A DNA stretch of 64,000 nt, from assembly GCA_003389385.1 (NCBI GenBank), contig QQVM01000005.1, forward strand, positions 62,001-126,000, given 5' to 3'. The DNA is from Bacteroidota bacterium (GTDB taxonomy: Bacteria; Bacteroidota; Bacteroidia; AKYH767-A; 2013-40CM-41-45). The translations under genes and the position numbers were made by a program. Below are positions 18,565 through 26,942 of this stretch, piece by piece. The notes under the pieces are model-generated. The model was given only the letters and a program-made list of their open reading frames with translations, made no database searches and was not told the origin of the DNA. Every line of letters starts with the position of its first letter. The first letter of the stretch is position 1.

Positions 18565-18716
18565 GTACTGAATTGATTGTATTGAATTGCTTCGACTGTT
18601 AATATTTCTGGTTGTTTTTTTATAGTTGACATTCAGAAATTAATACTTGTAAGATTTCTCAACTCAAACTGATATTTGCTTATGAATGATTTCAGATTAG
18701 AATTAATTCTTCTGAA

Positions 18717-19472
18717 CTACTGAGCAATCCAACCTCCGTCAACAGCCATTGAAATTCCGGTTACAAAGGATGCTTCAATTGAGCAAAGCCATAAAACAGC
18801 ATTTGCAACCTCGTCTGGTTGTCCTAGTCTTCCAATAGGTTCCATAGCGGCAAATTGCTCTTCTACTTCTTTTTTATTTCCAGTGATTCTGTCTATCATA
18901 GGAGTTTTTATGGCACCCGGACAAACCGCATTGATTCTGATTCCAGATTTAGCAAATTCGAGGGCAGCGGTCTTGGTAAGCCCTATCACACCGTGTTTGG
19001 ATGCCACATAAGCCGGCAAGCCCTGATATCCAACAAGGCCGGCAATTGAAGCACAGTTGACAATTGCCCCACCGCCTTGCTTCAGGATTTCAGGGATTTC
19101 ATGCTTCATGCAATTCCAAACTCCTTTCAGGTTGATGCTTATGGTTTTTTCCCAGTTTTCTTCAGAGCACTCAACAGTATTTCCCATGACACCTTCAATT
19201 CCGGCATTGTTAAATGCGTAATCAAGCCGTCCGAATTTCTTGTGCGTTTCCTTGATCATTCTTTGAATGTCAGAGGTGGAAGACACATCGCATTTTACAA
19301 AAAATGATTCTGCGCCTGATGCTTGTATTGTTTTTAGTACTTCATCATTTTCAAGCCAATCAGCAAGCACGACTTTAGCGCCTTTATTAGCAAAGGCAAT
19401 TGCTGTGGCTCGACCGATGCCGAATGAAGCCCCTGTGATGAGTGCAACTTTATCTTTGAAATTATTTTCCAT
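18717..19472 (-). CDS. SDR-family NAD(P)-dependent oxidoreductase
   Basis: 251 residues, classical SDR. The cofactor loop is TGASFGIGRA (about 14-23), NNAG at 88-91, and the catalytic set S142, Y155, K159 (YVASK). The C-terminus SMAVDGGWIAQ is the usual SDR ending. D38 after the second strand (LADW) favours NAD+. The substrate is unknown; annotation pipelines often call this type glucose 1-dehydrogenase or 3-oxoacyl reductase without proof. It lies 109 bases downstream of the CoA-transferase gene on the same strand, at the tail of the stress/energy run. Confidence 0.9.
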   Translation of the reverse strand: MENNFKDKVALITGASFGIGRATAIAFANKGAKVVLADWLENDEVLKTIQASGAESFFVKCDVSSTSDIQRMIKETHKKFGRLDYAFNNAGIEGVMGNTVECSEENWEKTISINLKGVWNCMKHEIPEILKQGGGAIVNCASIAGLVGYQGLPAYVASKHGVIGLTKTAALEFAKSGIRINAVCPGAIKTPMIDRITGNKKEVEEQFAAMEPIGRLGQPDEVANAVLWLCSIEASFVTGISMAVDGGWIAQ

Positions 19473-19581
19473 GGGATTTAAATGTTTAAGTTGAATTACA
19501 ATAAAGTAAAAAGTCTTATTTTAGTTAATTGCATTTATCATGTTCTGCATATGACAAATGTTAGGAAAAATATCGTTTACT

Positions 19582-20868
19582 TCATGGCGCTGATTTTCCA
19601 AACCTTTTGTGAATTTCACGTTCAATCCATTCTCTGTGGTCAGGATGGCTGATTTTCAGTAATTCTGCAGCTCTCTGATGCATTGTTTTACCAAATAAAT
19701 TCACTACTCCGTATTCAGTAATTACATAATGAACGTGCGCTCTGGTAGTCACAACGCTGCTTCCTTGTTTGAGAAAAGGCACAATTTTAGATTCCCCCTT
19801 TGCTGTCACAGAGGGCATTGCTATTACGGGCTTTCCGCGTTCTGACAATGCAGCTCCGCGCATGAAATCCATTTGGCCACCAACACCTGAATACTGGTAG
19901 GTTCCCAGTGAATCGGAACAAACCTGGCCGGTGATGTCAATCTCCAGTGCTGAATTTATCGCCACCACGTCTGGATTGGCCCGTATTGTTTTGGTGTCAT
20001 TGACATATCCTACTTCTAAAAATGAAACCTGGGGATTATCATCCACAAAATCATACAGTCTCCTTGTGCCAATTACAAAGCCGGTTACAATTTTTCCCCT
20101 GTGTTTTTTCTTATAACGATTGGTAATTATCCCTTTTTCAACAAGAGGTAAAAGCCCGTCTGAAAACATTTCAGTATGTATTCCCAGATCTTTGTGATTA
20201 TGAAGACAAGAAAGAACCGCGTCCGGTATGGAGCCGATGCCAAGCTGCAAACATGATTTGTCATCGATGAGTTCGGCACAGAATTTCCCAATCGTTCTGG
20301 CCGAATCGTTTATTTTTTCAGTATAGCTGACCTCAGGAAGATCATCAGATGCTTGAACCAAATAATCAATGTCCTTGATATGTATAAAACTATCTCCGTG
20401 TGTTCTGGGCATTTTAGGATTCACCTGAGCAATGACCAATTTGCTGTGCCGTACTGCCGACCTCGCAATGTCAATTGAAGTGCCAAGGGAACAAAAACCA
20501 TGTTTGTCTGGTATTGATACATGAATGAGAGAGGCATCCAAAGGCAATATTCCTTTCTCAAACAAAAGATGAATTTCACTTAGAAAAACCGGACTGTAAT
20601 CTCCGTAATCTGCATTCACAAGTTCCCTGATATTCCTGGAGACAAAAAGTGAATTGATAAAAAAACTTTTATCAAATTCGGGCACATCAAAAATATTCTC
20701 TCCAAGAGTACTTATGCTGACAAGCTCCACATTTTTTATTTCTCCGGCTCTTTTCATGAGTGTTCTTATGAGCAACAGGGGAGTGGCTGCGCTTCCGTGA
20801 ATGAAAAGCCTGCTGTTATTGCTAATTGCGCTGATGGCTTCTTCAGCAGTGGAATAGTTTAATCGCAT
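19582..20868 (-). CDS. Acetyl-CoA hydrolase/transferase family protein (4-hydroxybutyrate CoA-transferase-like)
   Basis: 428 residues, full length. The N-terminal half contains VSIPDKHGFCSLGTSID, and the C-terminal half contains FLEVGYVND, INSALEIDITGQV and GVGGQMDFMRGA, all family signatures. The enzyme moves CoA between short acyl groups, for example acetyl-CoA and 4-hydroxybutyrate or succinate, which can conserve energy as acetate is released. The substrate is not fixed by sequence. It starts 28 bases after PEP synthase, suggesting joint expression and a role at the acetyl-CoA/pyruvate node. Confidence 0.9.
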   Translation of the reverse strand: MRLNYSTAEEAISAISNNSRLFIHGSAATPLLLIRTLMKRAGEIKNVELVSISTLGENIFDVPEFDKSFFINSLFVSRNIRELVNADYGDYSPVFLSEIHLLFEKGILPLDASLIHVSIPDKHGFCSLGTSIDIARSAVRHSKLVIAQVNPKMPRTHGDSFIHIKDIDYLVQASDDLPEVSYTEKINDSARTIGKFCAELIDDKSCLQLGIGSIPDAVLSCLHNHKDLGIHTEMFSDGLLPLVEKGIITNRYKKKHRGKIVTGFVIGTRRLYDFVDDNPQVSFLEVGYVNDTKTIRANPDVVAINSALEIDITGQVCSDSLGTYQYSGVGGQMDFMRGAALSERGKPVIAMPSVTAKGESKIVPFLKQGSSVVTTRAHVHYVITEYGVVNLFGKTMHQRAAELLKISHPDHREWIEREIHKRFGKSAP

Positions 20869-20896
20869 AAGTCTACCATTAATATCTCTTTATTCT

Positions 20897-23290
20897 TTAT
20901 GTCCGTTTTTTTTCAGCCTCAACAATCAGCTTTATTCCTGTCAATAAGGCATCCGGATTAAATGATATACTGTCAATTCCAATACTGACCAGAAAATCGG
21001 TAAATTCAGGAATGTCGCTGGGTGCTTGGCCACAAAGCCCGCAACTAATGTTCTTTCTTTTTGCAGCTTCTACAGTTGTACGGATCAAGGCTTTTACTGC
21101 CGGATTCATTTCATTAAAAAGGTAGTTCACATGTTCTGAGTCTCTGTCCAGCCCCAGTGTAAGTTGAGTAAGATCGTTAGAGCCAATTGAAAATCCGTCA
21201 AACAATTCTGCATATCTGTCTGCATTGATTGCATTGGAAGGTATCTCTATCATTACATATATCTCCAATCCATCTTTCCCTTTTTCAAGTCCATTCTTAT
21301 GCATTTCTGCCAATACTTGTTCTCCTTCTTCTGTTGTCCTGCAAAAAGGGATCATGAGTTTCACATTCTTCATTCCGTAATCATTCCTCACGCTCATCAT
21401 TGCGGCGCACTCCAGTTCAAATGCCGGACGGTAAAAGTCGCTGTAGTATCTGGATGCACCTCGCAATCCGATCATCGGATTTTCTTCTTCCGGCTCAAAG
21501 AAACTTCCTCCTGCGAGGTTTGCGTATTCATTACTTTTGAAATCACTCATTCTCACCACTACATCTCTCGGATGGAAAGCCGCGGCAACAAGTGCGACTG
21601 ATTCAGAAAGTTTTTGAACGAAGTAATCTTTTCCACTTTGATATCCTTCTGTCAGTTCATCAATCAGCTTCCTTTGAGTTTCATTTTTTACCCTGTCCGG
21701 CATTAGCAAAGCCAATGGATGCACTTTAATGGAATTAGTGATTGTAAACTCAAGCCTTAGCAATCCGACTCCTTCATTTGGATAGAGTGAATATTCAAGT
21801 GCCCGGTCCGGGTCCGAAACAATTAGCATGGCTTTGGTGGAAGGCATTTTGATGTCACCTATTTCTTCTTCATTAACATTGAATTCAAGCCTGTCTTCAT
21901 ATACATAGCCGGTTTTACCTTCTGAACAGGATGCAGTGATAGATTGGCCGCTCTTGATGCTTTGAGTGGCATCCCCGCATCCGACGATGGCTGTAATTCC
22001 GAGCTCTCTTGCTACAATAGCAGCATGACTTGTTCGCCCACCTTTGTTGGTGATAATGGCTGATGCCTTTTTAAGTATTGGATCCCAGTCGGGATTTGTA
22101 ATATCTGTAACCACAATATCACCTTGCTTCACTTTGTAACTTTCAGAGGGACTAGTCAGCACTATGGCCTGACCAACACTGATTTTATTTCCCAAGGCAA
22201 TTCCCTGCGCGAGCACCTTTCCGCTTCCTGAAAGTTTGTAAACTTTTCTTTTGTCGATCTTGGTTTTGAAATGTACTGTTTCAGGCCTTGCCTGGACGAT
22301 GTAAAGCTGCCCATCAACACCGTCTTTCGCCCATTCTATGTCCATGGGCATATTGTAGTGCTTTTCAATTGCATGACACCAGTCGGCGAGTTTGAGGACT
22401 TCATCGTCAGCAAGGCAAAAAATACTTTTTAGCTCATCCGGAGTGGTTTCATTATTGGTAGTTGAATCAAGCGAATCATTACCTGACTTTGCAGAATATT
22501 TAAGTGTGTATTCCTTCTTGCCGAGCAATCGATGCAGTAAAGGATGAAATCTTTTCTGTGCAAGGTTTCTTTTAAAGACCATCCATTCATCTGGTGTGAC
22601 TTTTCCCTGAACTATGTTTTCACCCAAGCCCCAGGTTCCATTTATTACAATGAAATCTCTGTGTCCGCTGTCTGGATCAATAGTGAATGCAACTCCAGAT
22701 GATGCCAAGTCGCTCCGAATCATTTGCTGAACGCCTACAGATATGGCGATATCCATATTTCCAAAGCCCAAGTCTATTCTGTATTTGATGGCCCTGTCGG
22801 TGAAAAGGGATGCATAGCATCTCAAAACTGCTTTCAATACCTGCTTCCCTCCACGGATGTTCAGGAATGAATCCATTCGTCCGGCAAAGCTGGCGCCGGG
22901 AAGATCTTCTGCAGTGGCACTGCTTCTTACCGCTACGTCCCTGAATTTGCCTTGAAGGTCGTGCATACTTTTGTATGCTTTCAATATCTCTTCCTGAAGA
23001 TCTGGTGGAATCTGGCTTTTAAGCACGAGATTTCTGCATGCTTCTCCACTCTTAGTCAGACTTGATTCATTATCAAGGCTAACTGCACTCAAAATTTCAT
23101 TGAGTTTCTTTTTTATATTATTAAAATTTGTAAAATATCTGAATGCATCTGCAGTAACTACAAATCCACCTGGCACATTAATTCCATTCGGTCGCAGTAC
23201 GTTATACAATTCACCAAGCGAAGCATTCTTTCCTCCGACGATGGAGGTGTCTGTAATCCTGATTTGACTATAGTCTAAAATATAAGTCAT
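20897..23290 (-). CDS. ppsA: Phosphoenolpyruvate synthase
   Basis: The start at 23290 (MTYILDYSQIRITD) is chosen; an ATG 54 bases upstream adds 18 residues without family similarity. About 797 residues, near the usual 790. In order: a PEP/pyruvate-binding ATP-grasp domain (GGKNASLGEL; VRSSATAEDLPGASFAG), the phosphohistidine swivel domain (GGRTSHAAIVARELG, catalytic His in TSHA) and the TIM-barrel PEP domain with SIGSNDLTQ and the catalytic Cys loop CGLCGQAPSD. It makes PEP from pyruvate and ATP with release of AMP and phosphate. It lies between a pair of universal stress genes and a CoA-transferase. Confidence 0.95.
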   Translation of the reverse strand: MTYILDYSQIRITDTSIVGGKNASLGELYNVLRPNGINVPGGFVVTADAFRYFTNFNNIKKKLNEILSAVSLDNESSLTKSGEACRNLVLKSQIPPDLQEEILKAYKSMHDLQGKFRDVAVRSSATAEDLPGASFAGRMDSFLNIRGGKQVLKAVLRCYASLFTDRAIKYRIDLGFGNMDIAISVGVQQMIRSDLASSGVAFTIDPDSGHRDFIVINGTWGLGENIVQGKVTPDEWMVFKRNLAQKRFHPLLHRLLGKKEYTLKYSAKSGNDSLDSTTNNETTPDELKSIFCLADDEVLKLADWCHAIEKHYNMPMDIEWAKDGVDGQLYIVQARPETVHFKTKIDKRKVYKLSGSGKVLAQGIALGNKISVGQAIVLTSPSESYKVKQGDIVVTDITNPDWDPILKKASAIITNKGGRTSHAAIVARELGITAIVGCGDATQSIKSGQSITASCSEGKTGYVYEDRLEFNVNEEEIGDIKMPSTKAMLIVSDPDRALEYSLYPNEGVGLLRLEFTITNSIKVHPLALLMPDRVKNETQRKLIDELTEGYQSGKDYFVQKLSESVALVAAAFHPRDVVVRMSDFKSNEYANLAGGSFFEPEEENPMIGLRGASRYYSDFYRPAFELECAAMMSVRNDYGMKNVKLMIPFCRTTEEGEQVLAEMHKNGLEKGKDGLEIYVMIEIPSNAINADRYAELFDGFSIGSNDLTQLTLGLDRDSEHVNYLFNEMNPAVKALIRTTVEAAKRKNISCGLCGQAPSDIPEFTDFLVSIGIDSISFNPDALLTGIKLIVEAEKKRT

Positions 23291-23415
23291 GCATGAAAAA
23301 TTGAGTGCAAAATGCAGATTGATTTTACCAGGTTTATCAACCATATATGTAAATGCATGAGTCAGACTACTCTTGAAGACTAGACCAGAACTTCAACATT
23401 AATCTCTTTTCAACT

Positions 23416-24258
23416 TCATGCAGGAATCGCAAGCAGCGGGATACGAATGCTGTATGCAGTTTTCTTTGTGATGCTCTTGTGAAACAATTTGTCAAAGAAT
23501 CCTTTTTTCTTACGGGGAGAAAGAGCGAGGAGATCAGTGTTATCCTTTTCACAAATCTTCAGAATTTCCTTGCTGATGTCTTCGCCTCGTGTATGCTTGA
23601 AGTTCAGTTTGAGCTTGTTGAATTTCTTTTGAACAGCTGCCTTGTAATCATTGAAAGCGAAATCATCTGACAACTCAGTATTCTCACCGTTATCTATGTG
23701 CAAAATGCAAATTGAGCTGTTGAGATGCGTCTGAAACTCTGATAAAAAAACTACTGCTTTGATGTCTTTTTTGTCATAGGAAGTTGCATAAGTGATCTTC
23801 GCGGGAATTTTATCCTTACAACCTGAAGGCACAGCAAGTACAGGGCAATTGGCATTTATCATAGTCTTTGCCGCGAAACTGCCCATTACTACTTCACGTT
23901 TTGCTGTTGCGCCAATGGTCCCCATCACAATCATATCGGCATTTTTCTTTTCGCAAAACTCCAGAAGGCGAAGATTTTCAGGACCTCTCTCCACAGTGAC
24001 GGAAATTCTTGCATCGTTACCTGATTTCCTCAGAGCTGATTTAATCACATCCAGCTTCCTCACAAGGTTTTTCCTTGTGTCTTCGTTCTCACGCCTGCTC
24101 TGTGAAAGAGGATAAAAGCCGCTTTCATAACCTATGAAGGAATGATAGAGAATCAAATGCGCGTCAAATTTGTATGCAAGTTCTGCTGCATACCAGATGG
24201 CTTCATCCGCAGCTTTGGAAAAATCAGTCGGAGCAATAATTGTTTTAATACTACTCAT
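23416..24258 (-). CDS. Universal stress protein, tandem UspA domains
   Basis: 280 residues. Domain 1 starts IIAPTDFSKAADEAIWYA and holds the ATP-binding signature GTIGATAKREVVMGSFAAKT. Domain 2 (from about residue 150) lacks a full glycine signature but ends LFHKSITKKTAYSIRIPLLA, like the other Usp proteins here. It starts 3 bases after the stop of the preceding Usp gene, so the two are coupled. About 125 bases separate its stop from the PEP synthase start, leaving room for a second promoter. Confidence 0.9.
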   Translation of the reverse strand: MSSIKTIIAPTDFSKAADEAIWYAAELAYKFDAHLILYHSFIGYESGFYPLSQSRRENEDTRKNLVRKLDVIKSALRKSGNDARISVTVERGPENLRLLEFCEKKNADMIVMGTIGATAKREVVMGSFAAKTMINANCPVLAVPSGCKDKIPAKITYATSYDKKDIKAVVFLSEFQTHLNSSICILHIDNGENTELSDDFAFNDYKAAVQKKFNKLKLNFKHTRGEDISKEILKICEKDNTDLLALSPRKKKGFFDKLFHKSITKKTAYSIRIPLLAIPA

Positions 24259-24261
24259 AAT

Positions 24262-25101
24262 TTATTTTTTTGTTTTTTTGAAAACTAAGAGTGGAACCTT
24301 CGCATTAAAAGAGTATTCCGCCGCCTTGCTTGATAAAAATATCTTGTCATAAAGTGTCCTGTTTTGCTGAGTAAACATGATCAACATGGATGGTTTCTTT
24401 TTTTCGATAGCAGATTCAATGCTGCTTATCAGTGACTTGACTATATTGGATTGCTTTATCGAAAAACTGATATCATATTCAGAATATTTTTTGACAGCAT
24501 TTTCAATTATTTTTGGATTTTCCATTGCTTTGGTAAGTGTATTGATATGAAGTAATTCCACACTAGCTTTTAAAGGATCGGCAAATGCAACCACCTTTTT
24601 CAATTCATAGTTAAGATCCGACAAGTCCGATGCGTACAGCATTTTCTTAACCGGGCTCCTTTCGTATGAGGATGGCACAGCAATGACAGGAACGGAAGAC
24701 TGTGTAATAAGGTGAGAAGTATTTGTTCCGAAAAACTTTTTTATTCTTCCGGCGCCAAGTGTGCTAATGCATATATAATTAAATTTTTTTGAGGCAGCAT
24801 AATCCATGATGTTACTGTCGGCAAATACGGCACTCCTCACAACATAATTTACCTTGCCTGGCTTTAGTTTCATACTCTTGTAAACTCCTTCTGTAAATTC
24901 TTTGAGTTTTAAATAAGTATTCTCAATTTCTGACTTTTCAAATTTTTCAAAATCAGTATTCAACTTAGGTGATGGAGGGCTGAGATATATTGAATGAAAA
25001 AATGTGAGCTCCAGCGGTGTTTGTGTGTTAAGCTGTATTGCAAAACGCAGCCCCGCTTTCGAGTTTTCCGAAAAGTCGGTTGTGACAAGTATTTTTTCCA
25101 T
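24262..25101 (-). CDS. Universal stress protein, tandem UspA domains
   Basis: 279 residues in two Usp domains. The first opens ILVTTDFSENSKAGLRFA; its nucleotide signature is altered (STLGAGRIKKFFGTNTSHLI). The second ends in IFLSSKAAEYSFNAKVPLL. It is first in the leftward run Usp, Usp, ppsA, CoA-transferase, SDR. Its start faces the zinc-ribbon gene across a 182-base region that contains a 16-base dyad (25192-25207). It is clearly a paralogue of the genes at 23416 and 12023 but strongly diverged, so the duplication is old. Confidence 0.88.
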   Translation of the reverse strand: MEKILVTTDFSENSKAGLRFAIQLNTQTPLELTFFHSIYLSPPSPKLNTDFEKFEKSEIENTYLKLKEFTEGVYKSMKLKPGKVNYVVRSAVFADSNIMDYAASKKFNYICISTLGAGRIKKFFGTNTSHLITQSSVPVIAVPSSYERSPVKKMLYASDLSDLNYELKKVVAFADPLKASVELLHINTLTKAMENPKIIENAVKKYSEYDISFSIKQSNIVKSLISSIESAIEKKKPSMLIMFTQQNRTLYDKIFLSSKAAEYSFNAKVPLLVFKKTKK

Positions 25102-25191
25102 ATATGATTTTACTTTTATGCGGTGTTATTAGGATTGCTTAAAATTATGTAAACTAATTGTCTTAAAGGTAAAAAACTGTCAGGCTTTATT

Positions 25192-25207
25192 TATGACCTT
25201 CATCATA
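25192..25207. promoter_or_regulatory. CRP/FNR-geometry dyad (TATGA-N6-TCATA)
   Basis: A perfect 5+5 inverted repeat with a 6-base centre, the same half-site spacing as CRP sites (TGTGA-N6-TCACA). It lies between two divergent transcription units, 91 bases before the Usp start at 25101 and 77 before the zinc-ribbon start at 25284. It is a candidate operator; no regulator gene is present in the window and a dyad this short can arise by chance. Confidence 0.4.
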
Positions 25208-25283
25208 TTTATTTTCCTTGTGATCATTGCGAATATTGGATATTTTTCGGAATAATTTATGAAGTATTTAATATGCGCAATTC

Positions 25284-25544
25284 ATGAAAAGCTCATATAA
25301 AAATTGTCAGAGTTGTGGGATGCCATTGAAAAAAGATCCCAAAGGGGGCGGAAGCAATGCAGCCGGAACCATAAGACATATATATTGCTCGCTTTGCTTT
25401 GAAAACGGAAAATTCCCTAACCCGGACTGGACAGCTGACCAATTGCAGGAATTTGTAAAAGTAAACTTGAAGGAAATTGGCATACCAGGCTTTCTTGTAG
25501 CTTGGATTTCCAAAGGTATACCCCAGCTGGAAAGATGGAAGTAA
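25284..25544 (+). CDS. Small putative zinc-ribbon protein
   Basis: 86 residues with four cysteines in two pairs, CQSCGMPL near the start and YCSLCFENG about 25 residues later, the pattern of the putative zinc-ribbon domain family (zf-ribbon_6 type). The Gly/Lys-rich stretch KKDPKGGGSN lies between them. A C-terminal helix follows. Metal binding is likely; function is unknown. It is 41 bases upstream of the DUF389 gene on the same strand and divergent from the stress genes. Confidence 0.8.
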   Translation: MKSSYKNCQSCGMPLKKDPKGGGSNAAGTIRHIYCSLCFENGKFPNPDWTADQLQEFVKVNLKEIGIPGFLVAWISKGIPQLERWK

Positions 25545-25585
25545 AATTGATCTCATACTGCTGATAATCAGCTTAAATTCAGGTT

Positions 25586-26914
25586 ATGAATGTGAACATT
25601 CGCCTGCTGGATAAATTCCGGCTAAAGAAGGAGAAAGAAAACTTTCCACAAATTCTGGAGAAAATCGAGAAGGACACAGTTTTTAGGGGCACTAATTTAT
25701 GGGTACTGATTTTTTCCATCATGATCTGTTCCTTGGGTCTTAACATCAATGCCACTGCTGTAGTGATAGGTGCAATGTTGATTTCACCACTGCTTGGACC
25801 AATATTCGGACTCGGAGTTGGTGTGGCAATCCGAAACCTCCACTTGATCAGAAAAGCAGCCAACAATTATGTGCTTTCAGCTGTGGTGGGATTGGTAGCC
25901 TCTTCTTTTTATTTTCTTGTAACTCCATTGGACGAAGCGCATTCCGAAATCCTTGCCCGCACTCAGCCAACAATTTACGATGTTCTCATCGCTGGCTTTG
26001 GCGGCCTAGCCGGATCCCTTGCCATGTCGAGCAAGCAAAAGGGAAATGTAATTCCAGGTGTCGCCATCGCAACTGCACTGATGCCTCCATTATGCACAGC
26101 GGGGTATGGTCTGGCCACATGGCAGCTTCAGTATTTTCTTGGCGCTTTTTATCTGTACATCATCAACAGCGTATTCATAGCGTCTGCCACCATACTTACG
26201 ACTTGGTTGCTCAAGTTCCCTGTTAAGCAATGGGAGGATCCTGCAACTGAGAGGAGAGAAAAGGGCATAATACTTACTGTTATCATGATCACATTGGTTC
26301 CAAGCATTTATCTTGGATATGATATTGTAAGACAACACAACTTCAGGGAAAGGGCCAAAGAATTTATCACTTCCGAAACATCATTTCAAAATATCTATCT
26401 GTTAAAGGATGAAATTGACACCAAAAGAAGAAGCATTACTCTGACATTTGGGGGTAAACAGATTTCAGATTCGGAAATTGTAAATTTGAATCATAAACTC
26501 AGATATTACAATATTGAGGATGGTACACTCAAAGTAAAGCAAGGCTTTGCATTTCTGAGTGAGAAGAAACAAGTTGATAAAGCTAATCAGCTAGCTCTTG
26601 CTCTAAAGGAGAGTGAATCAGACCGCTTTCGCCTTTTACAGCAAATGGATTCTGTAAATCTGCATGGAAACTCCGGCACTCAATTATTCAATGAACTGAG
26701 AGTCCATTACCCGAACATCAGCAGTGCAGTCATCCAACCGGTTTACTTGAATAATGACACTCTTAAATCTGCAGTGATTTCATTCCTTGTGTTATTGGAG
26801 GTTGAAGGGAAGTTCAGGTCCGTTGATGAGAAAAAGTTGGAAGAATGGTTAAAGGTGCGGATGAATGGAAAGGATTTTAAATTGGTGATCAATCAAGTGA
26901 ATGCAGAAAATTAA
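25586..26914 (+). CDS. DUF389 family membrane protein
   Basis: 442 residues. A short cytoplasmic N-terminus leads to about six membrane helices with the family core INATAVVIGAMLISPLLGPI, GGLAGSLAM and VIPGVAIATALMPPLCTAGYGL. This is the TIGR00341 type of uncharacterised hydrophobic protein. The C-terminal 170 residues form a soluble, mixed alpha/beta domain. Function is unknown. It is probably co-transcribed with the zinc-ribbon gene and converges on the MocR regulator gene. Confidence 0.88.
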   Translation: MNVNIRLLDKFRLKKEKENFPQILEKIEKDTVFRGTNLWVLIFSIMICSLGLNINATAVVIGAMLISPLLGPIFGLGVGVAIRNLHLIRKAANNYVLSAVVGLVASSFYFLVTPLDEAHSEILARTQPTIYDVLIAGFGGLAGSLAMSSKQKGNVIPGVAIATALMPPLCTAGYGLATWQLQYFLGAFYLYIINSVFIASATILTTWLLKFPVKQWEDPATERREKGIILTVIMITLVPSIYLGYDIVRQHNFRERAKEFITSETSFQNIYLLKDEIDTKRRSITLTFGGKQISDSEIVNLNHKLRYYNIEDGTLKVKQGFAFLSEKKQVDKANQLALALKESESDRFRLLQQMDSVNLHGNSGTQLFNELRVHYPNISSAVIQPVYLNNDTLKSAVISFLVLLEVEGKFRSVDEKKLEEWLKVRMNGKDFKLVINQVNAEN

Positions 26915-26916
26915 AA

Positions 26917-26942
26917 ATATTATCAAATCTTTTTGATAATAT
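26917..26942. terminator. Hairpin between convergent genes, overlapping the regulator's stop
   Basis: A perfect 11-base stem (ATATTATCAAA / TTTGATAATAT) with a TCTT loop lies 3 bases after the DUF389 stop codon. It also covers the last codons and stop of the opposing regulator gene (stop at 26923). No long T run follows on either side, so it is a weak or bidirectional terminator candidate. Confidence 0.5.

Noticed and set aside
19535-19557. A loose dyad TTATCATG...CATATGACAA between the CoA-transferase and SDR genes.
   Set aside because: Several mismatches, and its half-site orientation does not match the dyad at 25192.
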